Shown here: in pieces, positions 9,135-17,842 of the stretch
Layout: every line of letters begins with the position of its first letter
Position numbering within the stretch: the stretch's first letter is position 1
NCBI GenBank assembly: GCA_021780755.1
Contig: JAJXYF010000041.1
Coordinates: 1 to 64,000, forward strand
Origin: Deltaproteobacteria bacterium
GTDB taxonomy: Bacteria > Desulfobacterota > Binatia > Binatales > Binataceae
Reading direction: 5' to 3'
DNA: 64,000 nucleotides
Made by a program: the position numbers and the translations under genes
Notes under the pieces: model-generated
What the model was told of the DNA's origin: nothing
Databases searched by the model: none
What the model saw: the letters and a program-made list of their open reading frames with translations, nothing else

Positions 9135-9421
9135 CATATCTTTGACATCATCGCGGATTTGCGCTTTACCTCTTGATTGGTTCGCGCTACAAGAGTTCGT
9201 CCGTTGAGGCGGCAATGCCCGGCGAGATACGCTCACGAGGTAAATTCAGGCGTCAGCGCCTGTGGCGAAACACATAAGGTTGGGCTCCAAGCCTGGATCC
9301 GCAAAGGACCGGGACCCCGAGCGGAACTTGAGCGCGTTGGTTGGATTTGCGCTTTCGATGCGGGGTTGCCGGTTAGTGGCGGCTCCGCATTTTCGCGTTA
9401 GAGGAACAGGTGGCCGGGACC
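9135..9421 (+). other. intergenic region upstream of panB
   Basis: A TTGACA at 9142-9147 is followed 17 nt later by TTTACC, a poor -10, so only a weak sigma-70-like promoter can be suggested. No gene or strong hairpin was seen. Confidence 0.25.
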
Positions 9422-10252
9422 ATGGCGAAAGACAAAGTACGCGTTACCGACCTAGGCCGCATGAAGGCCGAAGGCACGCCGATCGCGATGTTGACGGCGT
9501 ACGACTTTCCCTTCGCGCGCATCTTCGACAATGCGGGTGTTGATGTGCTGCTGGTGGGCGACAGCCTCGGGATGGTCGTGCAGGGCGCCGACAGCACGCT
9601 GCCCGTCACCCTCGACGAGGTCATCTACCATACCCGGATGGTCGTGCGGGCGCGCCGCCGCGCACTGGTCGTCGCCGACCTGCCGTTTCTGACCTACCAG
9701 GTCAGCGTCGAGCAGGCGCTTGCCAACTCCGGGCGCCTCATCAAGGAAGGCGGCGCCGAAGCGGTCAAGCTCGAAGGCGGCATCACGATGGCCGAGACCA
9801 TCCGCCGCGTGGTCGATATCGACATCCCGGTGATGGGCCATATCGGCCTCACCCCGCAATCGATCCATCGCATGGGCGGCCATCGCGTGCAGGGACGCCG
9901 CTCCGGCACGTCCGCCGGATGCCGCGAGCGCCTGCTCGAAGACGCCGCCGCCGTCGAGCAGGCCGGCGCCTTCGCGATGGTGCTGGAGGGCATCCCGGCC
10001 GAACTCGCCCGCGAAATCACCGAACGCGCCGCCATTCCCACCATCGGCATCGGCGCCGGCGTCGGCTGTGACGGCCAGGTGCTCGTGATGCACGACGTCC
10101 TCGGCCTCAGCGAATCGTTCCTTCCGCGCTTCGCCAAGCCCTACGCCAACCTGTGGCAGGACGCTTCCGCCGCCGCCACCAGCTATATCCGCGAAGTGCG
10201 CGGGCGCACCTTCCCCACGCCCGAACACAGCTACGGCCTCAAAGGAGCCTGA
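9422..10252 (+). CDS. panB: 3-methyl-2-oxobutanoate hydroxymethyltransferase
   Basis: 276 residues from ATG 9422. A GTG at 9410, preceded by GAGGAAC, would add four residues and is also plausible. The enzyme transfers a one-carbon unit from 5,10-methylene-THF to 2-oxoisovalerate to make ketopantoate. Family signatures are MLTAYDFPFAR, VDVLLVGDSLGMV, EGGAEAVKLEGG-like (KEGGAEAVKLEGG), MGHIGLTPQSIHRMGG and GIGAGVGCDGQVLV. It precedes panC with a 5-nt gap and lies in the panB-panC-panD order. Confidence 0.96.
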   Translation: MAKDKVRVTDLGRMKAEGTPIAMLTAYDFPFARIFDNAGVDVLLVGDSLGMVVQGADSTLPVTLDEVIYHTRMVVRARRRALVVADLPFLTYQVSVEQALANSGRLIKEGGAEAVKLEGGITMAETIRRVVDIDIPVMGHIGLTPQSIHRMGGHRVQGRRSGTSAGCRERLLEDAAAVEQAGAFAMVLEGIPAELAREITERAAIPTIGIGAGVGCDGQVLVMHDVLGLSESFLPRFAKPYANLWQDASAAATSYIREVRGRTFPTPEHSYGLKGA

Positions 10253-10257
10253 CCGCG

Positions 10258-11148
10258 GTGGAGATTATCGCCTCGCCCGCCGCGATGCAGCGCTGGTCCG
10301 AGAACGCGCGCCGTCGCGGCGAAACCATCGCCTTCGTGCCGACCATGGGCTTCCTCCACGAGGGCCATCTCACCCTGATGCGCGAGGGCCGCAAACGGGC
10401 GACGCGGCTTGCCAGTTCGCTGTTCGTCAATCCGACCCAGTTCGGCCCCAACGAGGACTTCTCGCGCTACCCGCGCAATTTCGAGGGTGATTGCGAACTG
10501 ATGCGCACGGTGCCGGTGGACGTGCTTTTCGCCCCCGAGCCCGACGTGATGTTCCCCGCCGGCTCGCAAACCTGGGTCGAGGCGACCGAGGTCACCACGG
10601 GGCTTTGCGGCGACCGTCGCCCGGGCCATTTTCGCGGCGTCACTACCGTCGTCGCCAAGCTTTTCAATATCGTCAAGCCGCATCTCGCGCTATTCGGCGA
10701 GAAGGACTTCCAGCAGTTGCGCGCGATCCAGCGGATGGTCGCCGATTTGAATTTCGATCTCGAGATTGTTCCCGTCGCTACGGTGCGCGAAGCCGACGGC
10801 CTCGCGATGAGTTCACGCAACGCCTACCTCACACCCGAGGAGCGTCAGCGGGCGCTCGCGCTCAGCCGTGCGCTGCGGGCCGCCGGCGAATGTATGAAGC
10901 GGGGCGCGCGCATCCCCGCGCAGCTTGCCGGCGCCGCCCAAGCCGTCCTCGAACGCACGCCCGGCGTCGAAATCGAGTACGTCGAGGCGGTCGATGCGGA
11001 AACGCTACGGCCGATCGATCAACTCGATCGGGCCGTCGTCGTCGCCATCGCCGCGCGCGTCGGCAAAACCCGGCTCATCGACAACGCCGTCCTCACGCCC
11101 GCGTCCGAGTCTGAGAAGCTCTCCCTTTCGAAGGAGAGTGCGGGGTAA
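10258..11148 (+). CDS. panC: pantothenate synthetase, C-terminus altered by a repeat
   Basis: 296 residues from GTG 10258, chosen because AAGGAG lies upstream and it follows panB directly; longer ATG starts lie inside panB. It joins pantoate and beta-alanine with ATP. Motifs are PTMGFLHEGH, SLFVNPTQFGPNEDF, GEKDFQQL, SSRN and KTRLIDNAVL. After the usual family end (RLIDN-x-x-L), about 14 further residues (PASESEKLSLSKESAG) are encoded partly by an inverted repeat, CTCTCC...GGAGAG, that belongs to a dispersed intergenic repeat. The catalytic part is intact. Confidence 0.95.
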   Translation: MEIIASPAAMQRWSENARRRGETIAFVPTMGFLHEGHLTLMREGRKRATRLASSLFVNPTQFGPNEDFSRYPRNFEGDCELMRTVPVDVLFAPEPDVMFPAGSQTWVEATEVTTGLCGDRRPGHFRGVTTVVAKLFNIVKPHLALFGEKDFQQLRAIQRMVADLNFDLEIVPVATVREADGLAMSSRNAYLTPEERQRALALSRALRAAGECMKRGARIPAQLAGAAQAVLERTPGVEIEYVEAVDAETLRPIDQLDRAVVVAIAARVGKTRLIDNAVLTPASESEKLSLSKESAG

Positions 11149-11220
11149 AGGTCCGCTCCAACACCTCTCCTTGTCCAGGGAGAGGTCGCGTGAGCATCGC
11201 GAACGCGGGTGAGGGCAGGG
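11117..11220 (+). repeat. CTCTCC/GGAGAG dispersed repeat, copy 1
   Basis: The first hairpin, CTCTCCCTTTCGAAGGAGAG, starts near 11120 and lies in the last codons of panC. The second, ACCTCTCC...GGGAGAGGT, begins at 11163. Bases 11163-11218 (56 nt) are identical to 12312-12367. The right part ends in GCGGGTGAGGGCAG. Similar CTCTCC...GGGTGAGGG repeats are common between genes in many GC-rich proteobacteria. Confidence 0.85.
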
Positions 11221-11290
11221 CACTCTGAATTCTATTGAATCGCGCGACCGCGAAAAGCGGCGCGCAGAACTTAGGGAGTAGTTTTTGACC

Positions 11291-11659
11291 ATGCGTATAA
11301 TGCTTCGGGCCAAACTTCATCGCCTCCATCTGACCGGCGCCGACCCCGACTACGAGGGCAGCATCGCGATCGACACCAACCTGCTCAACGCGGCCGGCAT
11401 TATCGAAAACGAGATGGTCCACGTCTGGAACGTGACCAACGGCGAGCGGCTGGAAACTTACGCGATCAATGCGCCCGCCGGTTCGGGCGAAGTCGCGCTA
11501 AACGGGGCCGCGGCGCTGCGCGGCAAGGCCGGCGACATCATCATCGTCGCCGCTTTCGCCCCGATGGATGAAGTCCGCGCCCGCCGCCACGTCCCCACCG
11601 TGATCCACGTTGACGACCAGAATCGTCCGCGCGAACTCGGTCTCGCCAACGCCGGCTAA
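11291..11659 (+). CDS. panD: aspartate 1-decarboxylase
   Basis: 122 residues from ATG 11291, with GGGAG about 14 nt upstream; a TTG two codons earlier is less likely. PanD makes beta-alanine from aspartate and is a pyruvoyl enzyme. The self-processing site is Gly23-Ser24 in YEGSIAID, and the ETYAI segment with the conserved tyrosine is present. It sits 142 nt after panC with the dispersed repeat between them. The C-terminal tail after HVDDQNR is a little longer than in E. coli. Confidence 0.95.
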   Translation: MRIMLRAKLHRLHLTGADPDYEGSIAIDTNLLNAAGIIENEMVHVWNVTNGERLETYAINAPAGSGEVALNGAAALRGKAGDIIIVAAFAPMDEVRARRHVPTVIHVDDQNRPRELGLANAG

Positions 11660-11964
11660 CGCGCGCCCTTCGGCATGAATCGGTCCCTCAAGTCATGTTG
11701 CCTTCACTTCCTTTTCGTCGATCACGAGTTTGCGCAGCTCGGTTTTGCAGTCGGGGGCCGGGAGGTAGCAGAACCGGCAGGTTGTATGCGTCCCCCGAGG
11801 AGTCCTTTGGCGATTGAATTGAGCCGGGAGACTACGGAGAATAGGAACATGCGTAACGCAATTCCATTGTTCCCGACCGATTCGGTGACCAAGCCGCCCA
11901 AGCCTAAGGAGCCAGCGAAATAGCTTGGCGCTTTTCAATCTCTGAGATCAACCAAAGAAGGTTG
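11660..11964. other. intergenic stretch, mostly featureless
   Basis: Apart from a possible 24-residue frame (11849-11923), nothing was recognised. Longer frames on both strands have no protein-like pattern. Confidence 0.4.
11849..11923 (+). CDS. possible 24-residue small ORF
   Basis: ATG with GGAGA about 8 nt upstream opens a short frame rich in Pro and Lys at its end. It has no recognisable family, and the size gives little statistical support; it could be chance. Confidence 0.2.
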   Translation: MRNAIPLFPTDSVTKPPKPKEPAK

Positions 11965-12294
11965 CTATACAGCATGGGGTCTGCGCCCCGCCTGAGGTCC
12001 GCTATCGATCTGCCCGGCCATCGCGTGGCCGATTCCTGTAACACCTCTTTTTTCCAAAGCGTGCAGCACTGCTCGCGATGACACCAGAGGTTCGCTCTCC
12101 CTGCGCTGATCGAGCGTTAGCAGCACACTCGCCCGCAATTGCAGCTCCTGGTTACGAGCGCTTTCCGCTTGCTTGCGATTGCTCTCCTGCATCGTGGCGA
12201 GTTGCCGTCTGGCAAAGAGCAAGCCCCAAATGGCGACGGCGATGAGCCCGACACCCGTCAGTTCGAAATTGATGCTGACGTGCATCTGACTCAT
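11965..12294 (-). CDS. small membrane-anchored protein, probably truncated
   Basis: 109 residues. A single membrane segment lies near residues 13-28 (VGLIAVAIWGLLFA). A charged helical region follows, then a segment (ASVLLTLDQRRESEPLVSSR) that recalls the start of small membrane-anchored families such as DUF4760. The last ~25 residues are unlike the rest, so the frame may have been cut by a frameshift or deletion. It lies downstream of the radical SAM gene on the same strand, with the dispersed repeat between them. Function unknown. Confidence 0.45.
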   Translation of the reverse strand: MSQMHVSINFELTGVGLIAVAIWGLLFARRQLATMQESNRKQAESARNQELQLRASVLLTLDQRRESEPLVSSRAVLHALEKRGVTGIGHAMAGQIDSGPQAGRRPHAV

Positions 12295-12311
12295 CGCCGT
12301 GCGTCTCCCAT

Positions 12312-12367
12312 ACCTCTCCTTGTCCAGGGAGAGGTCGCGTGAGCATCGCGAACGCGGGTGAGGGCAG
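12312..12367 (+). repeat. CTCTCC/GGAGAG dispersed repeat, copy 2
   Basis: 56 nt identical to 11163-11218, containing the hairpin ACCTCTCC...GGGAGAGGT and ending GGGTGAGGGCAG. It lies 17 nt upstream of the small membrane-protein gene start and 40 nt beyond the radical SAM gene end. Confidence 0.85.
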
Positions 12368-12407
12368 CGGAGCGGTTGCCCAATCGGGACGGCCGCTCAT
12401 CCATCCT

Positions 12408-13733
12408 TTAATAATAATCGACCGGATCGATTTGCCGCTTCGCTCCGTACCAGAACAGCATGTTCTCGGTCAGTCCCTGCCAGGTGAATTTCCCCGGCGG
12501 CATCAGCAGCCGCTTGAACATCGACTTGAACGAATAGAATTCCTTGGTGCAGCGCCACACGCCTTCTTCGACCTGCTGCGGCGACAGGTTCTTCGGGACG
12601 AACATGCAACGAAAGTTATTGGTGTACATGTCCGCGTCCGGGATTATCACGCGCCCTTCGTTCTCCAGCTGATCGCGCATCGGCGTGCCCTTGCGCGGCG
12701 TCACCGTATTGAAAAATGCCTCGGGCGCCTTGACCTCGTGCAGAAACTTGAGAGTGTCCTCGAAGATCTGCGGATGGTCGTCCTCGAGTCCGAACAGGAA
12801 ATTCAGCGAGTAGTAAATCCCGTAATGCTCCAGGCGCTTGAGCAGCTTCTTGTAGTCCTTGGTGTGGTTCTGAATCTTGTTCATCGACAGCAGGCTGTCC
12901 TGGCTGATCGATTCCACTCCGATATTGACGTGGAACACGCCCGCCTTCGCCGCCAGTTCGAGCATCTCTTCGTCGTGGTTCGAGTTGACCGTCCACAGGC
13001 ACGAGAAGCGGATATTGAGCGGCGCCAGCGCCCGGAACAGTTCCTTGGCGAACTTGTGCTTGCCGGTGATCTGGTCGTCGATAAACTGGAAGCGGCGAAA
13101 CCCCGTCACCTCCATCACCTGCTTGATTTCCTCGACGATCTCGCCGACTGGCCGCGTTCGGTAGCTGCCGTTATAAAATACCGGAATCTCGCAGAACGAG
13201 CAGCGGTATGGGCATCCCCGGCTGGCCTGCACCGGTACCGCCTTGAAGAGGTATTTATTTAACTTCAACAGCTCATGCCGCGGGCGCGGCAGCCCCTTCA
13301 AATCGTGCAGCTTGTCGGCTTTATAGGTCTGCTTGAGCTTGCCGTCCTGCCAGTCGCGCAGCAGCGGTTCCCACACCAGGTCCGCTTCACCCTGCACGAC
13401 GGCGTCGGCATGCTTGAGCGCCTCCTCGGTCTGCAGCGTCGCGTGAAAGCCGCCCATCACTACCGGCACTCCGCGCTTGCGGAATTCGTCGCCGAGCTGA
13501 TAAGCGCGCAGCGACGCACCGATCGTTGTCGTCATCCCGACCAAGTCCCATCCGACGTCGAAGTCGAGGTCTTCGAGCCGCTCGTCGCACAGCGTCACGT
13601 CGAAGTCGTCCGGCGTCAAACCAGCCATCAGGGGAATCATCAGCCCCATGATCAACCGCCAGCGGGTCTTGTGTGGTGTTCCGTCGAGGTGAACAGTAGT
13701 CGGTTGAACCAGTAGAATACGTGGCTTTTTCAC
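12408..13733 (-). CDS. B12-binding-type radical SAM enzyme
   Basis: 441 residues. The N-terminal ~130 residues have the Rossmann-like pattern of a cobalamin-binding domain (ILLVQP, DLVGMTTTIG, VVMGGFHATL, VVQGEAD). The radical SAM domain carries Cys174, Cys178 and Cys181 (RGCPYRCSFCE), ligands of the 4Fe-4S cluster. Such enzymes often methylate or rearrange lipids or natural products. Closest recognised relatives are BchE/Hpn-like proteins, but a specific reaction cannot be assigned. It starts 38 nt after the CDP-alcohol phosphatidyltransferase gene on the same strand, so the two are probably one operon. Confidence 0.85.
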   Translation of the reverse strand: MKKPRILLVQPTTVHLDGTPHKTRWRLIMGLMIPLMAGLTPDDFDVTLCDERLEDLDFDVGWDLVGMTTTIGASLRAYQLGDEFRKRGVPVVMGGFHATLQTEEALKHADAVVQGEADLVWEPLLRDWQDGKLKQTYKADKLHDLKGLPRPRHELLKLNKYLFKAVPVQASRGCPYRCSFCEIPVFYNGSYRTRPVGEIVEEIKQVMEVTGFRRFQFIDDQITGKHKFAKELFRALAPLNIRFSCLWTVNSNHDEEMLELAAKAGVFHVNIGVESISQDSLLSMNKIQNHTKDYKKLLKRLEHYGIYYSLNFLFGLEDDHPQIFEDTLKFLHEVKAPEAFFNTVTPRKGTPMRDQLENEGRVIIPDADMYTNNFRCMFVPKNLSPQQVEEGVWRCTKEFYSFKSMFKRLLMPPGKFTWQGLTENMLFWYGAKRQIDPVDYY

Positions 13734-13771
13734 AAACCCCTCCCTAAATTGCGCGCCGGCGGCACGGGACT

Positions 13772-14950
13772 TCAGATCCGCGCTTCAGCGTTTTCCCGGC
13801 GCCGATTCGTCATCCACCACAGGCTGATCGCGAACACCCATGAGCCAAATGCGGCCCCCCACGCGAACAGCGGCAGCCAGTTTAACAACGCGAGGACCAC
13901 TACCAAATAGGCAAAATCACGTCCGGTGGCCCGTTCCACCGCGCCGATCCATCTATGCGCCTGATCGCCGGTCAGCTTCAGTGCCCGATTCACCGCCACC
14001 GCACACACCGCAAATCCTCCGAGCAATATTGCCAGCAGGTAGAGGTAGGCCGCGCTGTGACTGCCGCGATAGCACCCGACCATCAGCCCGATAAATATCG
14101 CGATATGCACGATGTTGTCGGTGAGCACGTCGAGCTTCGCACCCGCCTCCGATTCCACCATCCGCAGCCGCGCCAACTCGCCATCGACGCCGTCGAGCGT
14201 CACCGAGACCAGGAACAGAACGGCCCCCACCAGCCGTATCCAGTAATTGGTCGAAGCGAGCATCGCCGCGCAGCCGAAGCCCAGCGCCGTATTCGCGAGC
14301 GTCACGTGATTTGGCATCACGCGCGTGCGCGCCAACCGATAACTGAGCCGCCACGAAAGCCGCCGATCGACCAACCGCGCCAGCACCGCGTCGGTTTCCA
14401 GGCTCTCCACCCGCACCGACTTGGCCAGCCGCAGCTCTGCCTCTTGGCCATCCTCCGGCCGTCCGTTAAGCGCAAACGGCAGGTAGCCCGAGGCCGCTTG
14501 CACGATCGCGCCGGCCGCGTTTCCGTTGCCATTCAAAATCGCCTGCAGCGACCCCACCTCGATCGTCCCGCCACGATCCGGGTCGGCGCTCATCACGCGT
14601 AATTCGCGGGTCGGATTCTCGGCGTAATCCTTAAGCGCCCGCCGCAGTTGCGATTGCGCCATTACCAGGTTGCCGCGAAAGGCCACGCATGGGGCCGCCG
14701 GATCCAGTTCGTCGCGCCACTTGCCGGCCGCGCCGATCGAATCCACCACCGTTACCTCCGGACTCGCACTAAAGCTCCCCAGCGCCGCCCGCACGTTCTC
14801 GTCGGCCGACGGGTTCGCCTCGACGATAAACCGGCGCACCCCCGCGCGGGCACAGAGCAACAGCAGCCGCTCCAGCAAGGGGCGTCCAAATATCGTTTCT
14901 TGCGCCCGCGAAGGCACGCAGATCAATGCGGTTTCTATCAATTCGGTCAA
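13772..14950 (-). CDS. nucleotidyltransferase-like/CDP-alcohol phosphatidyltransferase fusion
   Basis: 392 residues. The C-terminal half is a membrane domain with the complete CDP-alcohol phosphatidyltransferase motif: Asp256-Gly257, Ala260-Arg261, Gly270, Asp274 and Asp278, then several helices to about residue 380. The N-terminal ~190 residues resemble a sugar-nucleotidyltransferase fold without a clear GxGxR start, so it may be inactive or only regulatory. The fusion recalls the bifunctional inositol-phosphate cytidylyltransferase/phosphodiester synthases of thermophiles. It should join an activated alcohol to a phosphoryl acceptor at the inner membrane; the substrates are unknown. Confidence 0.85.
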   Translation of the reverse strand: MTELIETALICVPSRAQETIFGRPLLERLLLLCARAGVRRFIVEANPSADENVRAALGSFSASPEVTVVDSIGAAGKWRDELDPAAPCVAFRGNLVMAQSQLRRALKDYAENPTRELRVMSADPDRGGTIEVGSLQAILNGNGNAAGAIVQAASGYLPFALNGRPEDGQEAELRLAKSVRVESLETDAVLARLVDRRLSWRLSYRLARTRVMPNHVTLANTALGFGCAAMLASTNYWIRLVGAVLFLVSVTLDGVDGELARLRMVESEAGAKLDVLTDNIVHIAIFIGLMVGCYRGSHSAAYLYLLAILLGGFAVCAVAVNRALKLTGDQAHRWIGAVERATGRDFAYLVVVLALLNWLPLFAWGAAFGSWVFAISLWWMTNRRRENAEARI

Positions 14951-15177
14951 TTTAGAACTAGGTTTTTAAGGGATTCTGACCGCTGAGTCAATGTAACCGA
15001 GATGCAATAACGCTTTAAGTTTCTAACAGTTTTCCGCTTAGGCATCCGCTACATAGAATCACATACGACCCGCCAGTGCGAGCAGGGTTAACTTACCGTT
15101 AAGCCTCGCGCGCCGGCCCGCTCGCCGCCCCCGTCGGTAGAGAACCCGTCCGACTTACTGTTAAACTCTCTTCGACG
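14951..15177. promoter_or_regulatory. divergent promoter region of the 12-20 kb cluster
   Basis: A 227-nt gap separates divergently transcribed genes. It is distinctly A/T-richer than its surroundings between about 14950 and 15070, as expected for promoters, but no individual -35/-10 pair is strong enough to call. Confidence 0.4.
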
Positions 15178-15921
15178 ATGCGCTCGATCCTGTTCGATTT
15201 CGGCGGCACCCTCGACTATCCGCGCCATTGGCTCGACCGTTTCCTGACTCATTACCGCGCCGCCGGCATCAGCGTGTCCCGCGCGCAACTCGACCACGGC
15301 TTCGACCATGCCACTCGCATCGCCTATCGCTCGACGCACGCGCTCGCCGGTTACGGCCTGGTCGAACTCGTCGATTACCTGGTGCATCTGCAAATCGGAT
15401 TTCTCGGCAGCCACGGCCCGGAGGAATTGCGTGAAAACCTTGCCGCTGTCGCGGGCGGGCGCCGCCTCGACGAGGTCGCCGGATTCATTACGCAATCGTT
15501 CGTCGCCGAATCGCGCGACGGCTTCGCCGCCAGCCGCGAGGTCCTCGCGGCACTCTCCGGGCGCTTTCGGATGGGGATCGTCTCGAATTTTTATGGTAAC
15601 CTGGAGAACATTCTCGTCGAGGCCGATTTGGCGCGCTTCTTCGGCGCCGTCGCCGATTCCTCGCGGGTCGGTATCTTCAAGCCCGACCCGGGATTGTTCG
15701 TTAACGCGCTGGAACGATTAGGCGCGACGCCGGGTGACACCGCGATGGTGGGGGATTCGTTGAGCAAGGACTGTGTCCCCGCACATCAGCTCGGGATCAC
15801 GACCGTCTGGCTGCGGCATCGCGACTTTACCTCGGAGGGTATGGACGCGACGGGAGAAAAAGCGGATTTCACGATCGATTCGCTGGCGGGGTTGGAACAT
15901 CTGAAATGGTTTCGGGCCTGA
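15178..15921 (+). CDS. HAD-superfamily protein with atypical motif I
   Basis: 247 residues. Motif I is D7-F-G9-G-T11: the nucleophile Asp7 is kept, but the second Asp that acts as acid/base in phosphatases is Gly. Motif III lysine lies in GIFKPDPGLF and motif IV in MVGDSLSKD. A helical cap sits between motif I and residue ~100. It is a cytoplasmic HAD enzyme; with DxG it may be a slow or different hydrolase. First gene of the plus-strand part of the divergent cluster, followed after 22 nt by the nucleotidyltransferase. Confidence 0.85.
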   Translation: MRSILFDFGGTLDYPRHWLDRFLTHYRAAGISVSRAQLDHGFDHATRIAYRSTHALAGYGLVELVDYLVHLQIGFLGSHGPEELRENLAAVAGGRRLDEVAGFITQSFVAESRDGFAASREVLAALSGRFRMGIVSNFYGNLENILVEADLARFFGAVADSSRVGIFKPDPGLFVNALERLGATPGDTAMVGDSLSKDCVPAHQLGITTVWLRHRDFTSEGMDATGEKADFTIDSLAGLEHLKWFRA

Positions 15922-15943
15922 GCGGAGCGAAAAGGATCAAGGG

Positions 15944-16690
15944 TTGACTGGAGCGAAAGAAATAACCGGCTTGAGCGGAGCGATCGTCGCGGCTGGTCGC
16001 GGCGAGCGCCTCCGCGCCGCGTCGGACGGCGTGCCCAAGCCGATCGTTGAACTGGGCGGCGAGACTCTGCTCAGGCGTCAGGCCCGTACGCTCGCGGCGC
16101 TGGGAGCCTCCCCGGTGCACGCGATTATCAATTCGGAAACCGCCGCGATCATTGGCCAACGCCAACTCGCGATGCCCTCCGATCTCGATATCATCGTGCG
16201 CGATACCGCCAATTCGATGGAATCCCTGCTCGCCCTCGGCGAACGTATCGCGCCCGGCCGCTTCCTGATGACCACCGTTGACGCTGTCATTTGCCCCGCC
16301 GAATTCGCCCGCTTCGTCGCCCGCGCGCTCGAAATCACCGATCCCGCGCTCCCCGACGCTCTCGACGGTGCGCTCGGCGTGGTAAGATGGCGCGGCGACC
16401 GGCATCCGCTGTTCGCTGAAGTGGCAGCCGACGGCTTACTCAGCCGTCTGGGCGGGCGCGAAACCGCTCTGGTGACCGCGGGGGTATATCTTTTCTCGAC
16501 ACGAATCTTCGCGCTTGCCGCCACGGCGCGCTCCGCTGGGCTGGACGCGATGCGGCGTTATCTGGCGTTGCTGATCGATAAAGGCATGAGGCTTGCCGCT
16601 ATCGAGTTGACGGGTGTGATCGATATCGACGAGGCGGCAGATCTGGACGCGGCCCGCGCGTTAGTCGCAAGTCAGGGCGGCACGCCTTGA
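15944..16690 (+). CDS. MobA/GlmU-like nucleotidyltransferase
   Basis: 248 residues from a TTG start with AAGGA upstream. The N-terminal signature is GAIVAAGRGERLRAA...PKPIVELGG, typical for NTP:sugar- or polyol-phosphate transferases, and VDAV near residue 107 is in the usual metal-binding position. The domain is single and has no membrane segment. It should activate a phosphorylated substrate to an NDP (likely CDP or UDP) form, which would suit the CDP-alcohol phosphatidyltransferase encoded divergently. The stop overlaps a TTG of the next frame; the following gene is taken to start at 16732. Confidence 0.85.
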   Translation: MTGAKEITGLSGAIVAAGRGERLRAASDGVPKPIVELGGETLLRRQARTLAALGASPVHAIINSETAAIIGQRQLAMPSDLDIIVRDTANSMESLLALGERIAPGRFLMTTVDAVICPAEFARFVARALEITDPALPDALDGALGVVRWRGDRHPLFAEVAADGLLSRLGGRETALVTAGVYLFSTRIFALAATARSAGLDAMRRYLALLIDKGMRLAAIELTGVIDIDEAADLDAARALVASQGGTP

Positions 16691-16731
16691 CGCGGCTTTC
16701 GCCCGCGCGCCGCGAGGACCGGAGCATTTCG

Positions 16732-17577
16732 ATGAAAATCCAGGTGATGGGCGTATATCGCGAACCCGAGTTCTCGCCCGGCAAAGTCGAGGCCGATACC
16801 GCTATTCTCGACTCAGTGCTCGACCATTTGCGCCCCTCTGGCGTGCAGACCACCGCGCTCGACGCGGCCAAGTTCGCCTCGGGCGAGTTTCCCGCCCCAC
16901 ACCTGGTGCTCGCGATGTGCCAGGGGCAGCGTGGACTCGCGCGCCTCGCCGCCGCCGAAGAGACCGGCGCGGTGGTTATCAATACTGCCCTGGCGATCCG
17001 CAACTGCTATCGGGATCTGCTCGGCGCCGGCCTGATGCGCGCCGGGGTGCCGGTGCCCGAAGGCGTACTCGTGCGCACCGCCGCCCCCTTCGACCTGAAG
17101 CCGCTGCGCACCATCGACCTCTCCTCCCCGATGTACGTCAAGCGCGGCGACCTCCACGCCCTCGGTCCGCATGACGTTCAGCGCGTAGAGGATCTCGAAC
17201 AACTCGAGGCCGCGCTCATGCGCTTTGCGCGCCGCGGCGTGCAACTCGCCTTCGTTCAGCAAGAGGTTGTGGGCGAAGTCGTCAAGTTCTATGGCGTGAG
17301 CGGCGGCGAATACTTCGCCGCGATTCCCGAGGGCAGCCTCCATCTCACCGACACCCAAAAGCGCGCGCTCAACCAGGCGACCTCGGTCGCCGCGTCCGCG
17401 CTCGGCCTCGAAGTCTGGGGCGGCGACGCCATCTTCAAGGGCGACACTTTCTCCATCATCGACTTCAACGATTGGCCGAGCTTCAGCCGCGTACGCGCCG
17501 ACGCCGCCCGCGCTATCTCGCGCCGCTCCCTCCTGCACCTGCGCCGCCATCCCGCGATGCGCGACCTCCCCGCCTAA
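16732..17577 (+). CDS. ATP-grasp-like protein
   Basis: 281 residues from ATG 16732, which has GGAG 7 nt upstream. The pattern fits an ATP-grasp fold: a pre-ATP-grasp N-domain, then MYVKRGDLHALG near residue 125, QQEVVGEVVKFYGV near residue 178, and the metal site IIDFNDWPSF near residue 242. It would ligate a carboxylate to an amine or phosphorylate a substrate with ATP. The exact family was not recognised. It is in line with the HAD and nucleotidyltransferase genes, so it likely acts in the same pathway. Confidence 0.75.
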   Translation: MKIQVMGVYREPEFSPGKVEADTAILDSVLDHLRPSGVQTTALDAAKFASGEFPAPHLVLAMCQGQRGLARLAAAEETGAVVINTALAIRNCYRDLLGAGLMRAGVPVPEGVLVRTAAPFDLKPLRTIDLSSPMYVKRGDLHALGPHDVQRVEDLEQLEAALMRFARRGVQLAFVQQEVVGEVVKFYGVSGGEYFAAIPEGSLHLTDTQKRALNQATSVAASALGLEVWGGDAIFKGDTFSIIDFNDWPSFSRVRADAARAISRRSLLHLRRHPAMRDLPA

Positions 17578-17600
17578 TCCCTCGCGGTAAAAAAAAGCAG

Positions 17601-17697
17601 AGGAGAGTCGTCAACGAACTCAAAACTTATCCTTTTCTGAAACCTCTATGAACTTTCAGATATGAGCTTTCAGAAAAACCAGAAGTTCCGCACTCCT
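17601..17697 (+). repeat. dispersed palindromic repeat, copy B
   Basis: The inner inverted repeat is TTTTCTGAAA (17633-17642) and TTTCAGAAAA (17668-17677), a perfect 10 bp. Outer arms GAGGAG...GAACT and AGTTCC...CTCCTC pair as well. It is a two-armed copy located between the ATP-grasp and aminotransferase genes. An extra TTTCAG at 17654-17659 suggests a partial internal duplication. Confidence 0.75.
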
Positions 17698-17842
17698 CAA
17701 TTACCTGATTACTCCCCTCGGCACGCCCGCCTACTTGACTTGCGCGCGATTGCGCGACAGTCCTTACGGGTCATCGATGGGCCACCTTCACGCATTTACA
17801 ATGGCCCGCGATGAGAATGACTATGTGGTGGATGACGAGGAG

